DNA from: Bacilli bacterium
GTDB taxonomy: Bacteria; Bacillota_I; Bacilli_A; RF39; UBA660
Length of the DNA: 52,641 nucleotides
Assembly: GCA_017617435.1 (NCBI GenBank)
Contig: JAFZWF010000018.1
Span: 1-52,641 of the forward strand
Direction of reading: 5' to 3'
Shown: positions 15,259 through 23,651 of the stretch, one piece after another
Layout: each line of letters begins with the position of its first letter
How positions within the stretch are numbered: the first letter of the stretch is position 1
Program-made: the position numbers and the translations under genes
The notes under the pieces: model-generated
Databases searched by the model: none
Told to the model about the DNA's origin: nothing
Seen by the model: the letters and a program-made list of their open reading frames with translations, nothing else

Positions 15259-17031
15259 ATGGATAAAATTAAAGAACTATTAAAATCTGTACCTCATCTT
15301 CCAGGTTCATACCAAATGAAGAATAATAAAGGTGTTATTATTTATGTTGGTAAAGCAAAAGATTTAAATAAAAGATTGCATTCTTATTTTAATGGAAGAG
15401 TAACCGGTAAAACAAAAATAATGGTATCAGAAATTGATACATTTGAGTATATAGTTACTAATACTGAGGTTGAAGCATTTCTTACTGAAATTAATTTAAT
15501 AAAACATTATGATCCAAAATATAACATTTTACTTCGAGATGATAAAACTTATCCATATATTGAATATATTTCAAAACCATATCCTAAACTTAAGGTATCA
15601 AGATACTTAAGTGTAAAAAAGTCAGATAAAAAATATTTATTTGGTCCATATCCAAATGCATACGCTGCAAGAAGAATAGTTAAACTATTAAATAGATTAT
15701 ATCCATTTAAAAAATGTGATAGTATGCCAAATAAAGTATGCTTATATTATCACATTGGTGAATGCCTAGGTTACTGTCAAAAAAACATTGACCAAGATAA
15801 ACTAAGTCAAATGGAAAATGATGTTTTATCTTTTTTAAAGGGAAACACTGAAGTTATAGTAAATAAAATAAAGGAAAAGATAAAAATTGCGTCTGATAAT
15901 TTAAACTTTGAATTAGCAAAGGAATTAAAAGAGGAATTAAATTATATTAATATAATCTCAGAAAAACAATTAATTGTTTTAAATGATTATGTTAACCGTG
16001 ATGTAATTGGAGTTTATTATTCAAATAGCAGTCTTTCTATAAACATATTATTTATAAGAAATGGTAAATTATTAGAATCACACAATAAAATTATTGATGT
16101 TGTATCAACCGAAAGTGAAGATTTATCATCATACTTAGGTATGTTTTATAAAAATCATGAAATACCTAAAGAGATATTACTTTATAAATCTTTTGAAGGA
16201 ATAAGTGTTCTTGAAAATTTATATGATATTAATTTTATTATTCCAGAAAAAGGAAAGAAGAAGGAATTAGTTTCACTTGCTTGCAACAATGCAAAAGTAT
16301 TTTATGAGCGTGAAATGAAATTAATTGATAATAAAGAAAAAAGAACAAAAGGTGTAAATGATGAATTAGGTAAGCTTTTAGGTATTAAGAATTTAAGTCG
16401 AATAGAATTGTTTGATAATGCTCATTTATTTGGCACTTTTACTGTAAGTGGTATGGTTGCATTTATTGACGGTAAACCATGTAAAAACGCTTATAGAAAA
16501 TATAAATGTACGGAAAACATTAATGATGATTATCATGTAATGCAAGAAGTAATTTATAGAAGGTATTACCATGCGTTAGTTGATCAAGAAAATTTAACAG
16601 ATTTAATATTAGTTGATGGTGGTTTAATACAAATTAATGCAACTAAAGATGTTCTTTCTAGTTTAAATCTTGATAAAAAAATTAAAGTTTGCGGACTTAA
16701 AAAGAATAAAAACCATAAAACTAGTGCACTTGTTGATGGTGATACACTAGAAGAAATTAATATAGAGAAAAATAGTGATTTATTTAATTTTTTAACTTTT
16801 ATGCAAGATGAGGTTCACCGATTCACAATTACTTATCATAAACAAATAAGAAGTAAAGGGCTAATAAAAAGTTACTTAGATGATATTCCTGGAATAGGAG
16901 ATAAAAGAAGAAAAGAATTAATTAAAAAATTCGGTAGTGTTGTAAAAATGAAAGATGCATCTATTGAAGAATTAAAAGAAATATTACCAGATCAAGTTGC
17001 ATCAGATCTTTACGAAAAACTACATAAATGA
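15259..17031 (+). CDS. uvrC: UvrABC excinuclease subunit C
   Basis: A 590-residue nucleotide-excision-repair nuclease making both incisions around bulky DNA lesions. Domains in order: N-terminal GIY-YIG nuclease (LPGSYQMKNNKGVIIYVGKAKDLNKR in parts; the GIY triad reads GSY here), Cys-containing linker (KVCLYYHIGECLGYC), UVR motif (~200-235, LNFELAKELKEEL), RNase H-like endonuclease (ELFDNAHLFGTFTVSGMVAF, ILVDGG) and C-terminal tandem HhH (IPGIGDKRRKELIKKFGSV). Complete length for the family. A GTG 12 nt upstream is part of the AGTGGTGAT ribosome site, so the ATG at 15259 is used. Monocistronic, divergent from the YigZ-like gene. Confidence 0.96.
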   Translation: MDKIKELLKSVPHLPGSYQMKNNKGVIIYVGKAKDLNKRLHSYFNGRVTGKTKIMVSEIDTFEYIVTNTEVEAFLTEINLIKHYDPKYNILLRDDKTYPYIEYISKPYPKLKVSRYLSVKKSDKKYLFGPYPNAYAARRIVKLLNRLYPFKKCDSMPNKVCLYYHIGECLGYCQKNIDQDKLSQMENDVLSFLKGNTEVIVNKIKEKIKIASDNLNFELAKELKEELNYINIISEKQLIVLNDYVNRDVIGVYYSNSSLSINILFIRNGKLLESHNKIIDVVSTESEDLSSYLGMFYKNHEIPKEILLYKSFEGISVLENLYDINFIIPEKGKKKELVSLACNNAKVFYEREMKLIDNKEKRTKGVNDELGKLLGIKNLSRIELFDNAHLFGTFTVSGMVAFIDGKPCKNAYRKYKCTENINDDYHVMQEVIYRRYYHALVDQENLTDLILVDGGLIQINATKDVLSSLNLDKKIKVCGLKKNKNHKTSALVDGDTLEEINIEKNSDLFNFLTFMQDEVHRFTITYHKQIRSKGLIKSYLDDIPGIGDKRRKELIKKFGSVVKMKDASIEELKEILPDQVASDLYEKLHK

Positions 17032-17117
17032 TTTACACATTATTTTCATATATATTTACACTAATTATTTTTCAAAAACGTTAGTTATAGTAAAATAATA
17101 TTAAAGAAGGTGTAAAT

Positions 17118-17642
17118 ATGAAAAAAATCAAAAATCTTCTATTTCTAGGAGCACTATTATTAATACTTGCTCCATTTAAGGCAAAAGCTATTGAAGCAAA
17201 TCCATTAACTCATTTAGAAGTTGAAACCACTCAAGGTACTGGTAACTTTGATCTTTCTGGAGGTCAAAAATCTTTCTCATTTGCATTGGCAACTCCATAT
17301 TCGTATGCAAACATTATTGCAAAATCTAGTAATGAAACATATGTAATTACAGGTGCAGGCCACGTTGAATGTAAAGAGGGGTTAAATACAATTAATGTTG
17401 TTGTAACAGATCCATCAGATAACTCAAGTGTTACATATACGATTAATTTAAACTTTAAAGCAAAAGATAAAGTTGCAGTTGTAAATTCAACAACTCAACA
17501 AGAATCAACAGATACAAATCAAGCAGCAGGTGAAGAAAATCCAAGCACTGGTTCATTTTTAAATTATTCAACTATATGTGTTGCAATGGCTGGTGGAATT
17601 TTAATTTTAAAAGGTACTAAGAAATCAAAAAGACTTTATTAA
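17118..17642 (+). CDS. Secreted cadherin-like protein with NPSTG sorting signal
   Basis: A 174-residue predicted cell-surface protein. A signal peptide (residues 1-24, ending KAKA) precedes one beta-sandwich domain of the cadherin-like (PF12733) type: regularly spaced hydrophobic strands and the typical GLNTINVVVTDPSDNSS ... YTINL ending. A Thr/Gln/Ser-rich linker leads to a sorting signal: NPSTG at 141-145, a hydrophobic stretch (YSTICVAMAGGILIL) and a basic tail KGTKKSKRLY. NPxTG is a known variant of LPxTG. A sortase gene lies 3.7 kb downstream. AAGGTGT precedes the ATG and a strong terminator follows, so it is a single-gene unit. Ligand unknown. Confidence 0.8.
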   Translation: MKKIKNLLFLGALLLILAPFKAKAIEANPLTHLEVETTQGTGNFDLSGGQKSFSFALATPYSYANIIAKSSNETYVITGAGHVECKEGLNTINVVVTDPSDNSSVTYTINLNFKAKDKVAVVNSTTQQESTDTNQAAGEENPSTGSFLNYSTICVAMAGGILILKGTKKSKRLY

Positions 17643-17655
17643 TACAAATACAAAT

Positions 17656-17690
17656 AATCATTTGCATATGATATGCAAATGATTTTTTTT
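17656..17690 (+). terminator. Rho-independent terminator after the NPSTG protein gene
   Basis: Near-perfect inverted repeat AATCATTTGCAT ... ATGCAAATGATT, followed by eight T. Confidence 0.9.
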
Positions 17691-17718
17691 ATGCTAAAAT
17701 AATTATTGGTGAAGTAAG

Positions 17719-18852
17719 ATGTCAGTTGAAAACAAATCAAATAAATACATATTAAAAAAAACTAATGAATATAAGTATCTTTCTCCTGAATATACTTACT
17801 ATTTAATAACCGGTAATAATACAAAATACTATGTAAAAACTAAAAGTCCAGTATTAAAAGAACAATTAGTTTTCGAAGATAACAACGAAAAATTTTATGC
17901 TAATATATCAGGAACTGTTATGGGTCGAAAAATTTTCGAAGATAAAAATTATTTAGTAATTAGAAATGATTATCATGAAAAATATAATTTAAATAAAACT
18001 TTAAGAAAAAAAATCAATAAACTTACTAAAAGAGAAATGCTTGATATTTTAATTAATGCAGATGCATCTGATTACTCATCTAACATTAAGTATTTTGTTA
18101 ATAATTTTGATTCAATTGATAGCTTAGTATTAAGTTTGTTAATATGTGAAGATTCTGATAAGATTTATTCTGAGGTTTTCAATAAATATAATAGTGACAT
18201 TCTTGAAATATTTGATGCTATAAGTCAAGTTTTTGAGATTAAAAATCCAATAATAATATTAAGTGATACTGACGATAATAATATAGAATTTGTTACAAAC
18301 TTATCTGGAATGTATCCTGATATAAGAATTGTTTTGTCTCATGATAAATATCCAGCATCACATCCACTTTTAATAACAAGAAAACTTAATTTAAATAACG
18401 CGCTTGTTTTAACATCAATGGATTTATATTATTTGTATTCAATTATAAAAAGAAATAAAAAAGTATTTGAAAAGACTATTTATATTACAGGAGAAAATTT
18501 AGAATTTAATTATTTAGTTGATACAAAACTAAATGTATTAGTAAAAGATATTTTTGAATTTTGTAATATAGAAACTACAGATGAAGATATATTGTGCAAA
18601 AATAGTGCGATTAAAGCTGAGATTATATCACCATTTGATATTATTGATTCAACAGTTGATTCTATAGTAATTGCTAAAAAAACATGTGAAAAACAAAAAG
18701 AATGTATTAACTGTGGATTATGTAACAAATATTGTCCTCAAAACATTAATCCTCAGATATATAAATTAAATAAAAAACCTTTCCCTGGTAAATGTATTGA
18801 CTGTAATATGTGTTCTTACATATGTCCAAGTAAAATTAGAAAGGATATATAA
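17719..18852 (+). CDS. RnfC-like protein with two C-terminal [4Fe-4S] clusters
   Basis: A 377-residue cytosolic protein. The C-terminal 50 residues carry two perfect ferredoxin-type clusters, Cys 329/332/335/339-Pro and 359/362/365/369-Pro, separated as in RnfC (ECINCGLCNKYCP; KCIDCNMCSYICP). Upstream, VKTKSPVLKEQLVF and ISGTVMG resemble the RnfC sandwich-hybrid domain, and LDILINADASDYSS the LIINxxECEPY segment. The GGAGFPTxxK flavin/NADH loop of RnfC is not recognisable, and the protein is ~60 residues shorter. RnfC is the NADH-oxidising peripheral subunit of the Rnf ion-pumping complex. The next gene, 2 nt away, is RnfD-like; no rnfG, E, A or B is present. GGTGAAG precedes the ATG. Confidence 0.75.
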   Translation: MSVENKSNKYILKKTNEYKYLSPEYTYYLITGNNTKYYVKTKSPVLKEQLVFEDNNEKFYANISGTVMGRKIFEDKNYLVIRNDYHEKYNLNKTLRKKINKLTKREMLDILINADASDYSSNIKYFVNNFDSIDSLVLSLLICEDSDKIYSEVFNKYNSDILEIFDAISQVFEIKNPIIILSDTDDNNIEFVTNLSGMYPDIRIVLSHDKYPASHPLLITRKLNLNNALVLTSMDLYYLYSIIKRNKKVFEKTIYITGENLEFNYLVDTKLNVLVKDIFEFCNIETTDEDILCKNSAIKAEIISPFDIIDSTVDSIVIAKKTCEKQKECINCGLCNKYCPQNINPQIYKLNKKPFPGKCIDCNMCSYICPSKIRKDI

Positions 18853-18854
18853 TT

Positions 18855-19736
18855 ATGAATAAAAATTTCATTTTTATTAAAAATAACAATCAAACAATTT
18901 TATATTACATATCATTTATTCCTTTAATTATATATGGTTTATATAAAAATGGTTATTTACTAGTAACAAATAAATATTTATCTTCTTTTGATGCATATAA
19001 AATTATTCTTTACCCACTAGTGTGTACACTAATTGGAATTATCTTTTCTTTAGTGTTTAAAAAAAGACAAAAAGAAGTTATAACATATGCTTTATTAATG
19101 GGAGTTGCAGCACCATATAATTTTAATATGTATCTATACTTTTTATTAGTGTTTTCATTTATGTTTGTTGTATCTTTTGTTCCAAATAAATATAAAGTAA
19201 ATGAAGTAGCATTTCTTATAACAATTTTTATTGCACTAAATTATTTTTCTAAAAGTTACAGTATTTTTAATCCTATGGAAATAACAAATAAATATAGTTA
19301 TACACTTGTTGATTTATTCTTTGGAAGAGGAGCATCTTACTTATTTACTTCTAGCATTTTTTATATGATTTTTTCTTACTTTATTTTATCGTTTATAAAA
19401 ACATATAAAAGAAGTATTCCAGTAATAGCATCTTCAGTATTTATTATATTAGTTATTACTTATATGTTAATAACAAAAACATATTTAAATAATATAAAAT
19501 TACTTTTAAATGGAACCACAATATTTTCTTTTGTATATCTTGCAACTATAAATGAATCTAGTCCATCAACAAAATATATAATGTATATTTATGCAGCACT
19601 AATTGGAATACTTTCATTTGTAACAATATATTTATTCGATATTTATACTGGATCTATTATTTCTGTTTTCATAATAAGCGTTATATACCGAATTTATGAG
19701 ATTATTCGACAAAATAAATTCTTGAAAAACGCATAA
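18855..19736 (+). CDS. RnfD/NqrB-like polytopic membrane protein
   Basis: A 293-residue protein with about nine hydrophobic helices. Weak but ordered resemblance to RnfD/NqrB: YALLMGVAAPYNFNMYLYFL (family: AllLPp.aPwW), VDLFFGRGASYLFTSS (family: D.l.G..pGs.GETS), and LLNGTTIFSFVYLATINESSPSTK (family: lfsGglfFaA.FMATDpvTsP.t). RnfD normally carries covalent FMN on the Thr of an SGAT motif; no such motif is seen. It starts 2 nt after the RnfC-like gene, with AAGGAT at the end of that gene as ribosome site. The pairing with an RnfC-like iron-sulfur protein is the strongest support. It may be a transporter-like electron carrier; function is unproven. Confidence 0.6.
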   Translation: MNKNFIFIKNNNQTILYYISFIPLIIYGLYKNGYLLVTNKYLSSFDAYKIILYPLVCTLIGIIFSLVFKKRQKEVITYALLMGVAAPYNFNMYLYFLLVFSFMFVVSFVPNKYKVNEVAFLITIFIALNYFSKSYSIFNPMEITNKYSYTLVDLFFGRGASYLFTSSIFYMIFSYFILSFIKTYKRSIPVIASSVFIILVITYMLITKTYLNNIKLLLNGTTIFSFVYLATINESSPSTKYIMYIYAALIGILSFVTIYLFDIYTGSIISVFIISVIYRIYEIIRQNKFLKNA

Positions 19737-19750
19737 ACAAATGATATTTT
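19722..19750 (+). promoter_or_regulatory. Possible promoter of the thioester adhesin-sortase unit
   Basis: TTGAAA (19722-19727), 17-nt spacer ending TGA, TATTTT (19745-19750), at the 3' end of the RnfD-like gene. If used, the terminator-like hairpin at 19763 lies in the 5' leader. Confidence 0.4.
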
Positions 19751-19762
19751 AAAATTATCTTT

Positions 19763-19793
19763 CTCACAGACTTTGCAGGTTTGTGAGTTTTTT
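19763..19793 (+). terminator. Terminator-like hairpin just before the adhesin gene
   Basis: CTCACAGAC/GTTTGTGAG (9 bp, one G-T pair) with a 7-nt loop and six T. It ends 17 nt before the adhesin ATG. It can terminate the RnfC/D-like transcript or act as an attenuator for the adhesin. Confidence 0.75.
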
Positions 19794-19810
19794 GTCTATT
19801 ATTGTAAAAA

Positions 19811-21325
19811 ATGAAAAAAATATTATTATTATTTATATCTATTTTTAGCTTTAGCATTATTGCTAGTGCATCAGATTCATTTTATATAGGTTTTAAGGTT
19901 GATAATATAAGGTATGTTAAGGATAAAAACGGAAAAATTGTTTATTCTCCAGAGTTTAGAGCAATTCAAAAAAATGGCACAGATGAATTAGCTTATTGTA
20001 TTCAGCCAGGTGTATTAATATCTGATGGAAGCTATGAACCATTTGAAGAATACAACGAAAAGTTCAATATAACCAAAGAGCAAATGGAAAATGTTAAAAA
20101 AATAGCTAGGTATGGTTATTTATATGAAAATCATACAGATATTAAGTGGTATGTAGTTACTCAGTATATGATTTGGCATGCTGTAATGCCAGAAAACTGG
20201 GATATATATTTTGTTGATGAAAATAAAAATCGCATAAGTGATATGTTTAAAAACGAAATAAACGAAATAAATAATTTAGTAAGTAATGCTCATGAAGAAC
20301 CAGATATTAGTAAAAATTATGAATTTAATTATCAAGAAGATATTTATATTTATGATGATAATAACTTATTAAAATTTTATGTTCCATCTTCTGGAAAAAT
20401 AGTAAGTAATCATTTATATATAAATAATAATCTTGCCCCAGGGGATTATAGTTATAATTTAAGTTTAATTAATAATAAAAAGCCTATATTTTATAATCAT
20501 CAAACAGGTCAGGATTTATTTACACAGGGTGAAATTTTAAAAAATAATATAAATTTTAATATTCACATAACTGCTGGAAAGTTAAGTATTAACGAGTGTG
20601 ATGAAGAAACTTTTGAAAAAGATTTTGTCGGTGGAACATATGAAATATTAGATATTGATGACTCTGTAGTTGAAGAAATAACTTGTAAAGAAAATGAAGA
20701 ATGTTTATCAAACATTCTTCCAATAGGTTCATATAAAATAAGAGTTAAATCTTTAACTGATGATTATGAACTAAATGAAAACATATATGATGTTTTAGTT
20801 ACAGATCAAAACACTAGTAATGTTTCTGTTTGTTCTTTAAAAAAAGAAAGAAATATTAATATTAGTAATATTTCACAAACCAATTTAAATATTACTAATA
20901 GTGATAATAGAGTTTATAATAGTTTTACTAATGTAATAAATAATACAACGAATGTTATAAATAATATAACAAATACTAATGTCGTAAATAAATATATTTA
21001 TAAAAAATATAACAGTGATAATACTTTGCAAGTAAATAGCACTATAACCAACGAAAGTAGTGCAAGTAGTGAAGTGAATATAAATAATAGTAAAACAAAT
21101 ACTAATGCTATAGATACAAAGACTATAAAAACCTGTATAAAAGATTGTGTTTGTAAAAAAGATAATGACATAAAAAATACACTGTTTAAAGAAAATAAGA
21201 TAGATGAATTTAAAACTATTGATGTACCAAATACAAAAAAAGATTCTTATGTGGTAATATACATAGTACTATTTGCTCTAATTACGTATTATTTTGGATT
21301 TATACATAATGAAAAGCATATTTAG
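19811..21325 (+). CDS. Thioester-domain surface adhesin with Cna-B-like domain
   Basis: A 504-residue secreted protein. Signal peptide 1-20 (ending ASA). N-terminal thioester domain: Cys63 in LAYCIQPG and Gln118 in VVTQYMIWHAV are the expected partners of an internal Cys-Gln thioester, with which such adhesins bind host amines covalently. A Cna-B/SpaA-like beta domain follows (~260-335; GGTYEILDIDDSVVEE ... PIGSYKIRV), then an Asn/Thr-rich low-complexity stalk (~345-435), a CIKDCVCKK segment, a sorting-like VPNTKKDS (LPxTG variant with Lys for Gly), a membrane helix and a short tail. No Shine-Dalgarno sequence is evident before the ATG. The sortase gene overlaps its end. Good call by motif order; target unknown. 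Confidence 0.82.
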   Translation: MKKILLLFISIFSFSIIASASDSFYIGFKVDNIRYVKDKNGKIVYSPEFRAIQKNGTDELAYCIQPGVLISDGSYEPFEEYNEKFNITKEQMENVKKIARYGYLYENHTDIKWYVVTQYMIWHAVMPENWDIYFVDENKNRISDMFKNEINEINNLVSNAHEEPDISKNYEFNYQEDIYIYDDNNLLKFYVPSSGKIVSNHLYINNNLAPGDYSYNLSLINNKKPIFYNHQTGQDLFTQGEILKNNINFNIHITAGKLSINECDEETFEKDFVGGTYEILDIDDSVVEEITCKENEECLSNILPIGSYKIRVKSLTDDYELNENIYDVLVTDQNTSNVSVCSLKKERNINISNISQTNLNITNSDNRVYNSFTNVINNTTNVINNITNTNVVNKYIYKKYNSDNTLQVNSTITNESSASSEVNINNSKTNTNAIDTKTIKTCIKDCVCKKDNDIKNTLFKENKIDEFKTIDVPNTKKDSYVVIYIVLFALITYYFGFIHNEKHI

Positions 21326-21818
21326 TTACTTTATATATCTACTTATACCTGTATTATTAATTACAAGTCATTCAAATATTGTTGAAAGTAAAAAAACGGA
21401 TAAAAGTAGAAATGAAATAATAATTTATATTCCCAAGATAAATTTAAAGAAAAATATATATAGTTTTAATGATCAAAAAAATGATGTTAATAAAAACATA
21501 TTTTTAGCAATTAATTATGATTTTAATACTTTAAAAGGATCTACTATTCTTGCAGCTCACTCCGGAAATAGTGAAGTAAGTTACTTTGATGATTTAGATA
21601 AACTTGGTTTAAATGACGAAATAATTATCGAAACTAATAATAAAATTATAAGTTATGAAGTGGATAAAATATATTTAATTAATAAGACTGGTAAGTTTAA
21701 TTATCAAGACTATGATAAAGGTGTTTATTTAATAACTTGCTCTAAAAAATATAAGAAAAAACAACTAGTAATATACGCAAAAAGTAGAAAAATAATAAAA
21801 AAATCGGCTTTTTTTTAA
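21309..21818 (+). CDS. Sortase, dedicated to the neighbouring adhesin
   Basis: A 169-residue membrane-anchored transpeptidase: N-terminal helix (FSYFIYLLIPVLLITS), then a sortase beta-barrel with IPKINLKKNIY, catalytic His84 in LAAHSGNSEVSYFDDL, and catalytic Cys144 in VYLITCSKK (family TLxTC). The Arg expected a few residues after the Cys is not found: the stretch is KKYKKKQLVIYAKS, so Lys or Gln replaces it; the next Arg is at 160, past the strand. Sortases anchor LPxTG-like tails to the wall. The ATG at 21309 overlaps the adhesin gene by 17 nt; translation is probably coupled. Class uncertain. The C-terminal KKSAFF is encoded by the terminator stem. Confidence 0.85.
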   Translation: MKSIFSYFIYLLIPVLLITSHSNIVESKKTDKSRNEIIIYIPKINLKKNIYSFNDQKNDVNKNIFLAINYDFNTLKGSTILAAHSGNSEVSYFDDLDKLGLNDEIIIETNNKIISYEVDKIYLINKTGKFNYQDYDKGVYLITCSKKYKKKQLVIYAKSRKIIKKSAFF

Positions 21819-21836
21819 AAAAAGTTGATTTTTTTT
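21797..21836 (+). terminator. Long terminator hairpin overlapping the sortase stop
   Basis: About 19 bp of A/T-rich stem around TCGGC/GTTGA (two G-T pairs) with eight terminal T; the 5' arm encodes the last sortase residues and contains the stop at its tip. Confidence 0.85.
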
Positions 21837-21896
21837 CAAAAAAAAAAGGAAATTGGGCATGTAGCGGATATAAGTATTAGTGTAGAGGTAAAATAG

Positions 21897-23651
21897 ATGG
21901 CATATATTGATGAAAATAAAATTAACGAAATACGTAATAGTGTGAATATTGTTGATATCATTAAAGAATACGTTCCTTTAACAAGTAAAGGGAAGAATTT
22001 TTTTGGTGTGTGCCCATTTCATGAAGATCATGCTCCAAGTATGAGTGTTTCAAGTGATAAGCAAATTTATAGGTGCTTTTCATGTGGAGCTGCTGGAAAT
22101 GTATTTACCTTTGTTAAAGATTATGAAAATGTTTCTTTTTTAGAAGCTGTATCAATAGTCGCAAGAAAAGCCGGTATATTATTTGAATATACTGATGTAA
22201 AAAAAGATGTTACATCTAGTAAGAATGCAACAACATATAAAGTCTTAAATGATGCATCTAAGTTTTATCAAAATAATTTGTTTACTAAAAACGGTGAAAC
22301 CGCACTTAAGTACCTAAAAGATAGAAATTTTGATTTATCTTTTATAAAAGAGTTTGAATTTGGTTTATCTACAAATAATAATTCACTATATAATTTTCTA
22401 AATAAAAAAGGTTATAGTGACAGTGATGTAGAAAAAGCAAGACTTATTTCTACAGAAAAATATACTCATGATATATTTGTTAACCGAATTATGATACCGA
22501 TACATGACCTTGATGGTAATGTAGTCGGTTTTACGGGCCGAATTTATAATCAAAGTGATGATGCAAAATATATAAATTCAAAGGAATCAGAAGTTTTTCA
22601 AAAAGGTAAGATATTATTTAATTACCATTTAGCAAAAAACCATATTCGAAATCAACATGAATTAATAATTGTTGAAGGAAATATGGATGCATTAAAACTA
22701 TATGCATCAGGTATTAAAAATGTTGTAGCTTTAATGGGAACTGCACTAACTATAGATCAAGTTAATGTAATAAAAAAACTTCGAACGAAAGTAATATTAA
22801 TGATGGATAGTGATAATGCTGGAAAATTAGGTATGTATCAAAATGGAAACATACTAAAAGCAAACGGTATTGATCCATTTATAGTTTTACTATCTGGTGC
22901 AAAAGATCCAGATGAATATATTAATAAGTTTGGAATAGAAAAATTTCAAAACTTACTTAAATCACCAAGTAGTTTTTTAAATTATAAACTTGATTATTTT
23001 AAAGAAAATTTAAACTTAGATGACGTAAGTGACTTATCAAAATATATTAAACTGGTTTTATCTGATTTGAAAAAAGAACCTGATAAAATTCTTGTTGAAA
23101 TCACATTAAAAAAGCTATCTAAAGATTATAACTTGGATTATGAAAATATGATGCAAGAAGTTGAACTAAATAATGCTAAAGAAACTAAAAAAATAATCAA
23201 GGAGGAAAAACAAGAAAATCCTCTTAAAAAATTAGATGAAGCTGTAGCAAGTATTCTTCTTGCAATGATGACTGACGGAAAATACATAAAATCATTTATT
23301 AAGCAATTAGGTGTTTTCCCTGAAAAATGGCAGAGAAATCTCGTAAATGAAATTAGATATTATTATGACAAGAATAAAACAATTAATACAGCTGATTTTA
23401 TAACGTATCTTGCAAATAAATCTGATATGCAAGATATTGTTACAAGAATAATTTCAAATTATGGTGATATCGAAATTACAGATGAGCTATTTAATGAATA
23501 TATAAAAGCAGAAAAAAGAAAAATTCTAACTGCTGAAATAAAAGAAATAAAAGAAAAAATAAAAGGTGAAAAAGATATAAACAAAAAAATCGAATTAGGA
23601 AATGAACTAACAAGATTAAAGAAGGAAGTGGATAATAATGGAGACAATTAA
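21897..23651 (+). CDS. dnaG: DNA primase
   Basis: A 584-residue primase making RNA primers at the replication fork. Zinc-binding domain at the N terminus ([13 protein letters not shown] ... [13 protein letters not shown]), RNA polymerase domain with [22 protein letters not shown] (in parts), TOPRIM motifs [14 protein letters not shown] and [12 protein letters not shown], and a C-terminal helicase-interacting region (~430-584, rich in Lys and Glu). Length is normal. The ribosome site GAGGT lies 9 nt before the ATG. Its last 14 nt overlap rpoD, the conserved macromolecular synthesis operon; rpsU is not upstream, where a sortase is found instead. Confidence 0.97.
   Translation: MAYIDENKINEIRNSVNIVDIIKEYVPLTSKGKNFFGVCPFHEDHAPSMSVSSDKQIYRCFSCGAAGNVFTFVKDYENVSFLEAVSIVARKAGILFEYTDVKKDVTSSKNATTYKVLNDASKFYQNNLFTKNGETALKYLKDRNFDLSFIKEFEFGLSTNNNSLYNFLNKKGYSDSDVEKARLISTEKYTHDIFVNRIMIPIHDLDGNVVGFTGRIYNQSDDAKYINSKESEVFQKGKILFNYHLAKNHIRNQHELIIVEGNMDALKLYASGIKNVVALMGTALTIDQVNVIKKLRTKVILMMDSDNAGKLGMYQNGNILKANGIDPFIVLLSGAKDPDEYINKFGIEKFQNLLKSPSSFLNYKLDYFKENLNLDDVSDLSKYIKLVLSDLKKEPDKILVEITLKKLSKDYNLDYENMMQEVELNNAKETKKIIKEEKQENPLKKLDEAVASILLAMMTDGKYIKSFIKQLGVFPEKWQRNLVNEIRYYYDKNKTINTADFITYLANKSDMQDIVTRIISNYGDIEITDELFNEYIKAEKRKILTAEIKEIKEKIKGEKDINKKIELGNELTRLKKEVDNNGDN

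Noticed and set aside
20870-21120. Tandem repeat or CRISPR-like array in the Asn/Thr-rich part of the adhesin gene
   Set aside because: The repeats are irregular, in frame, and encode a low-complexity stalk; no constant repeat-spacer structure.
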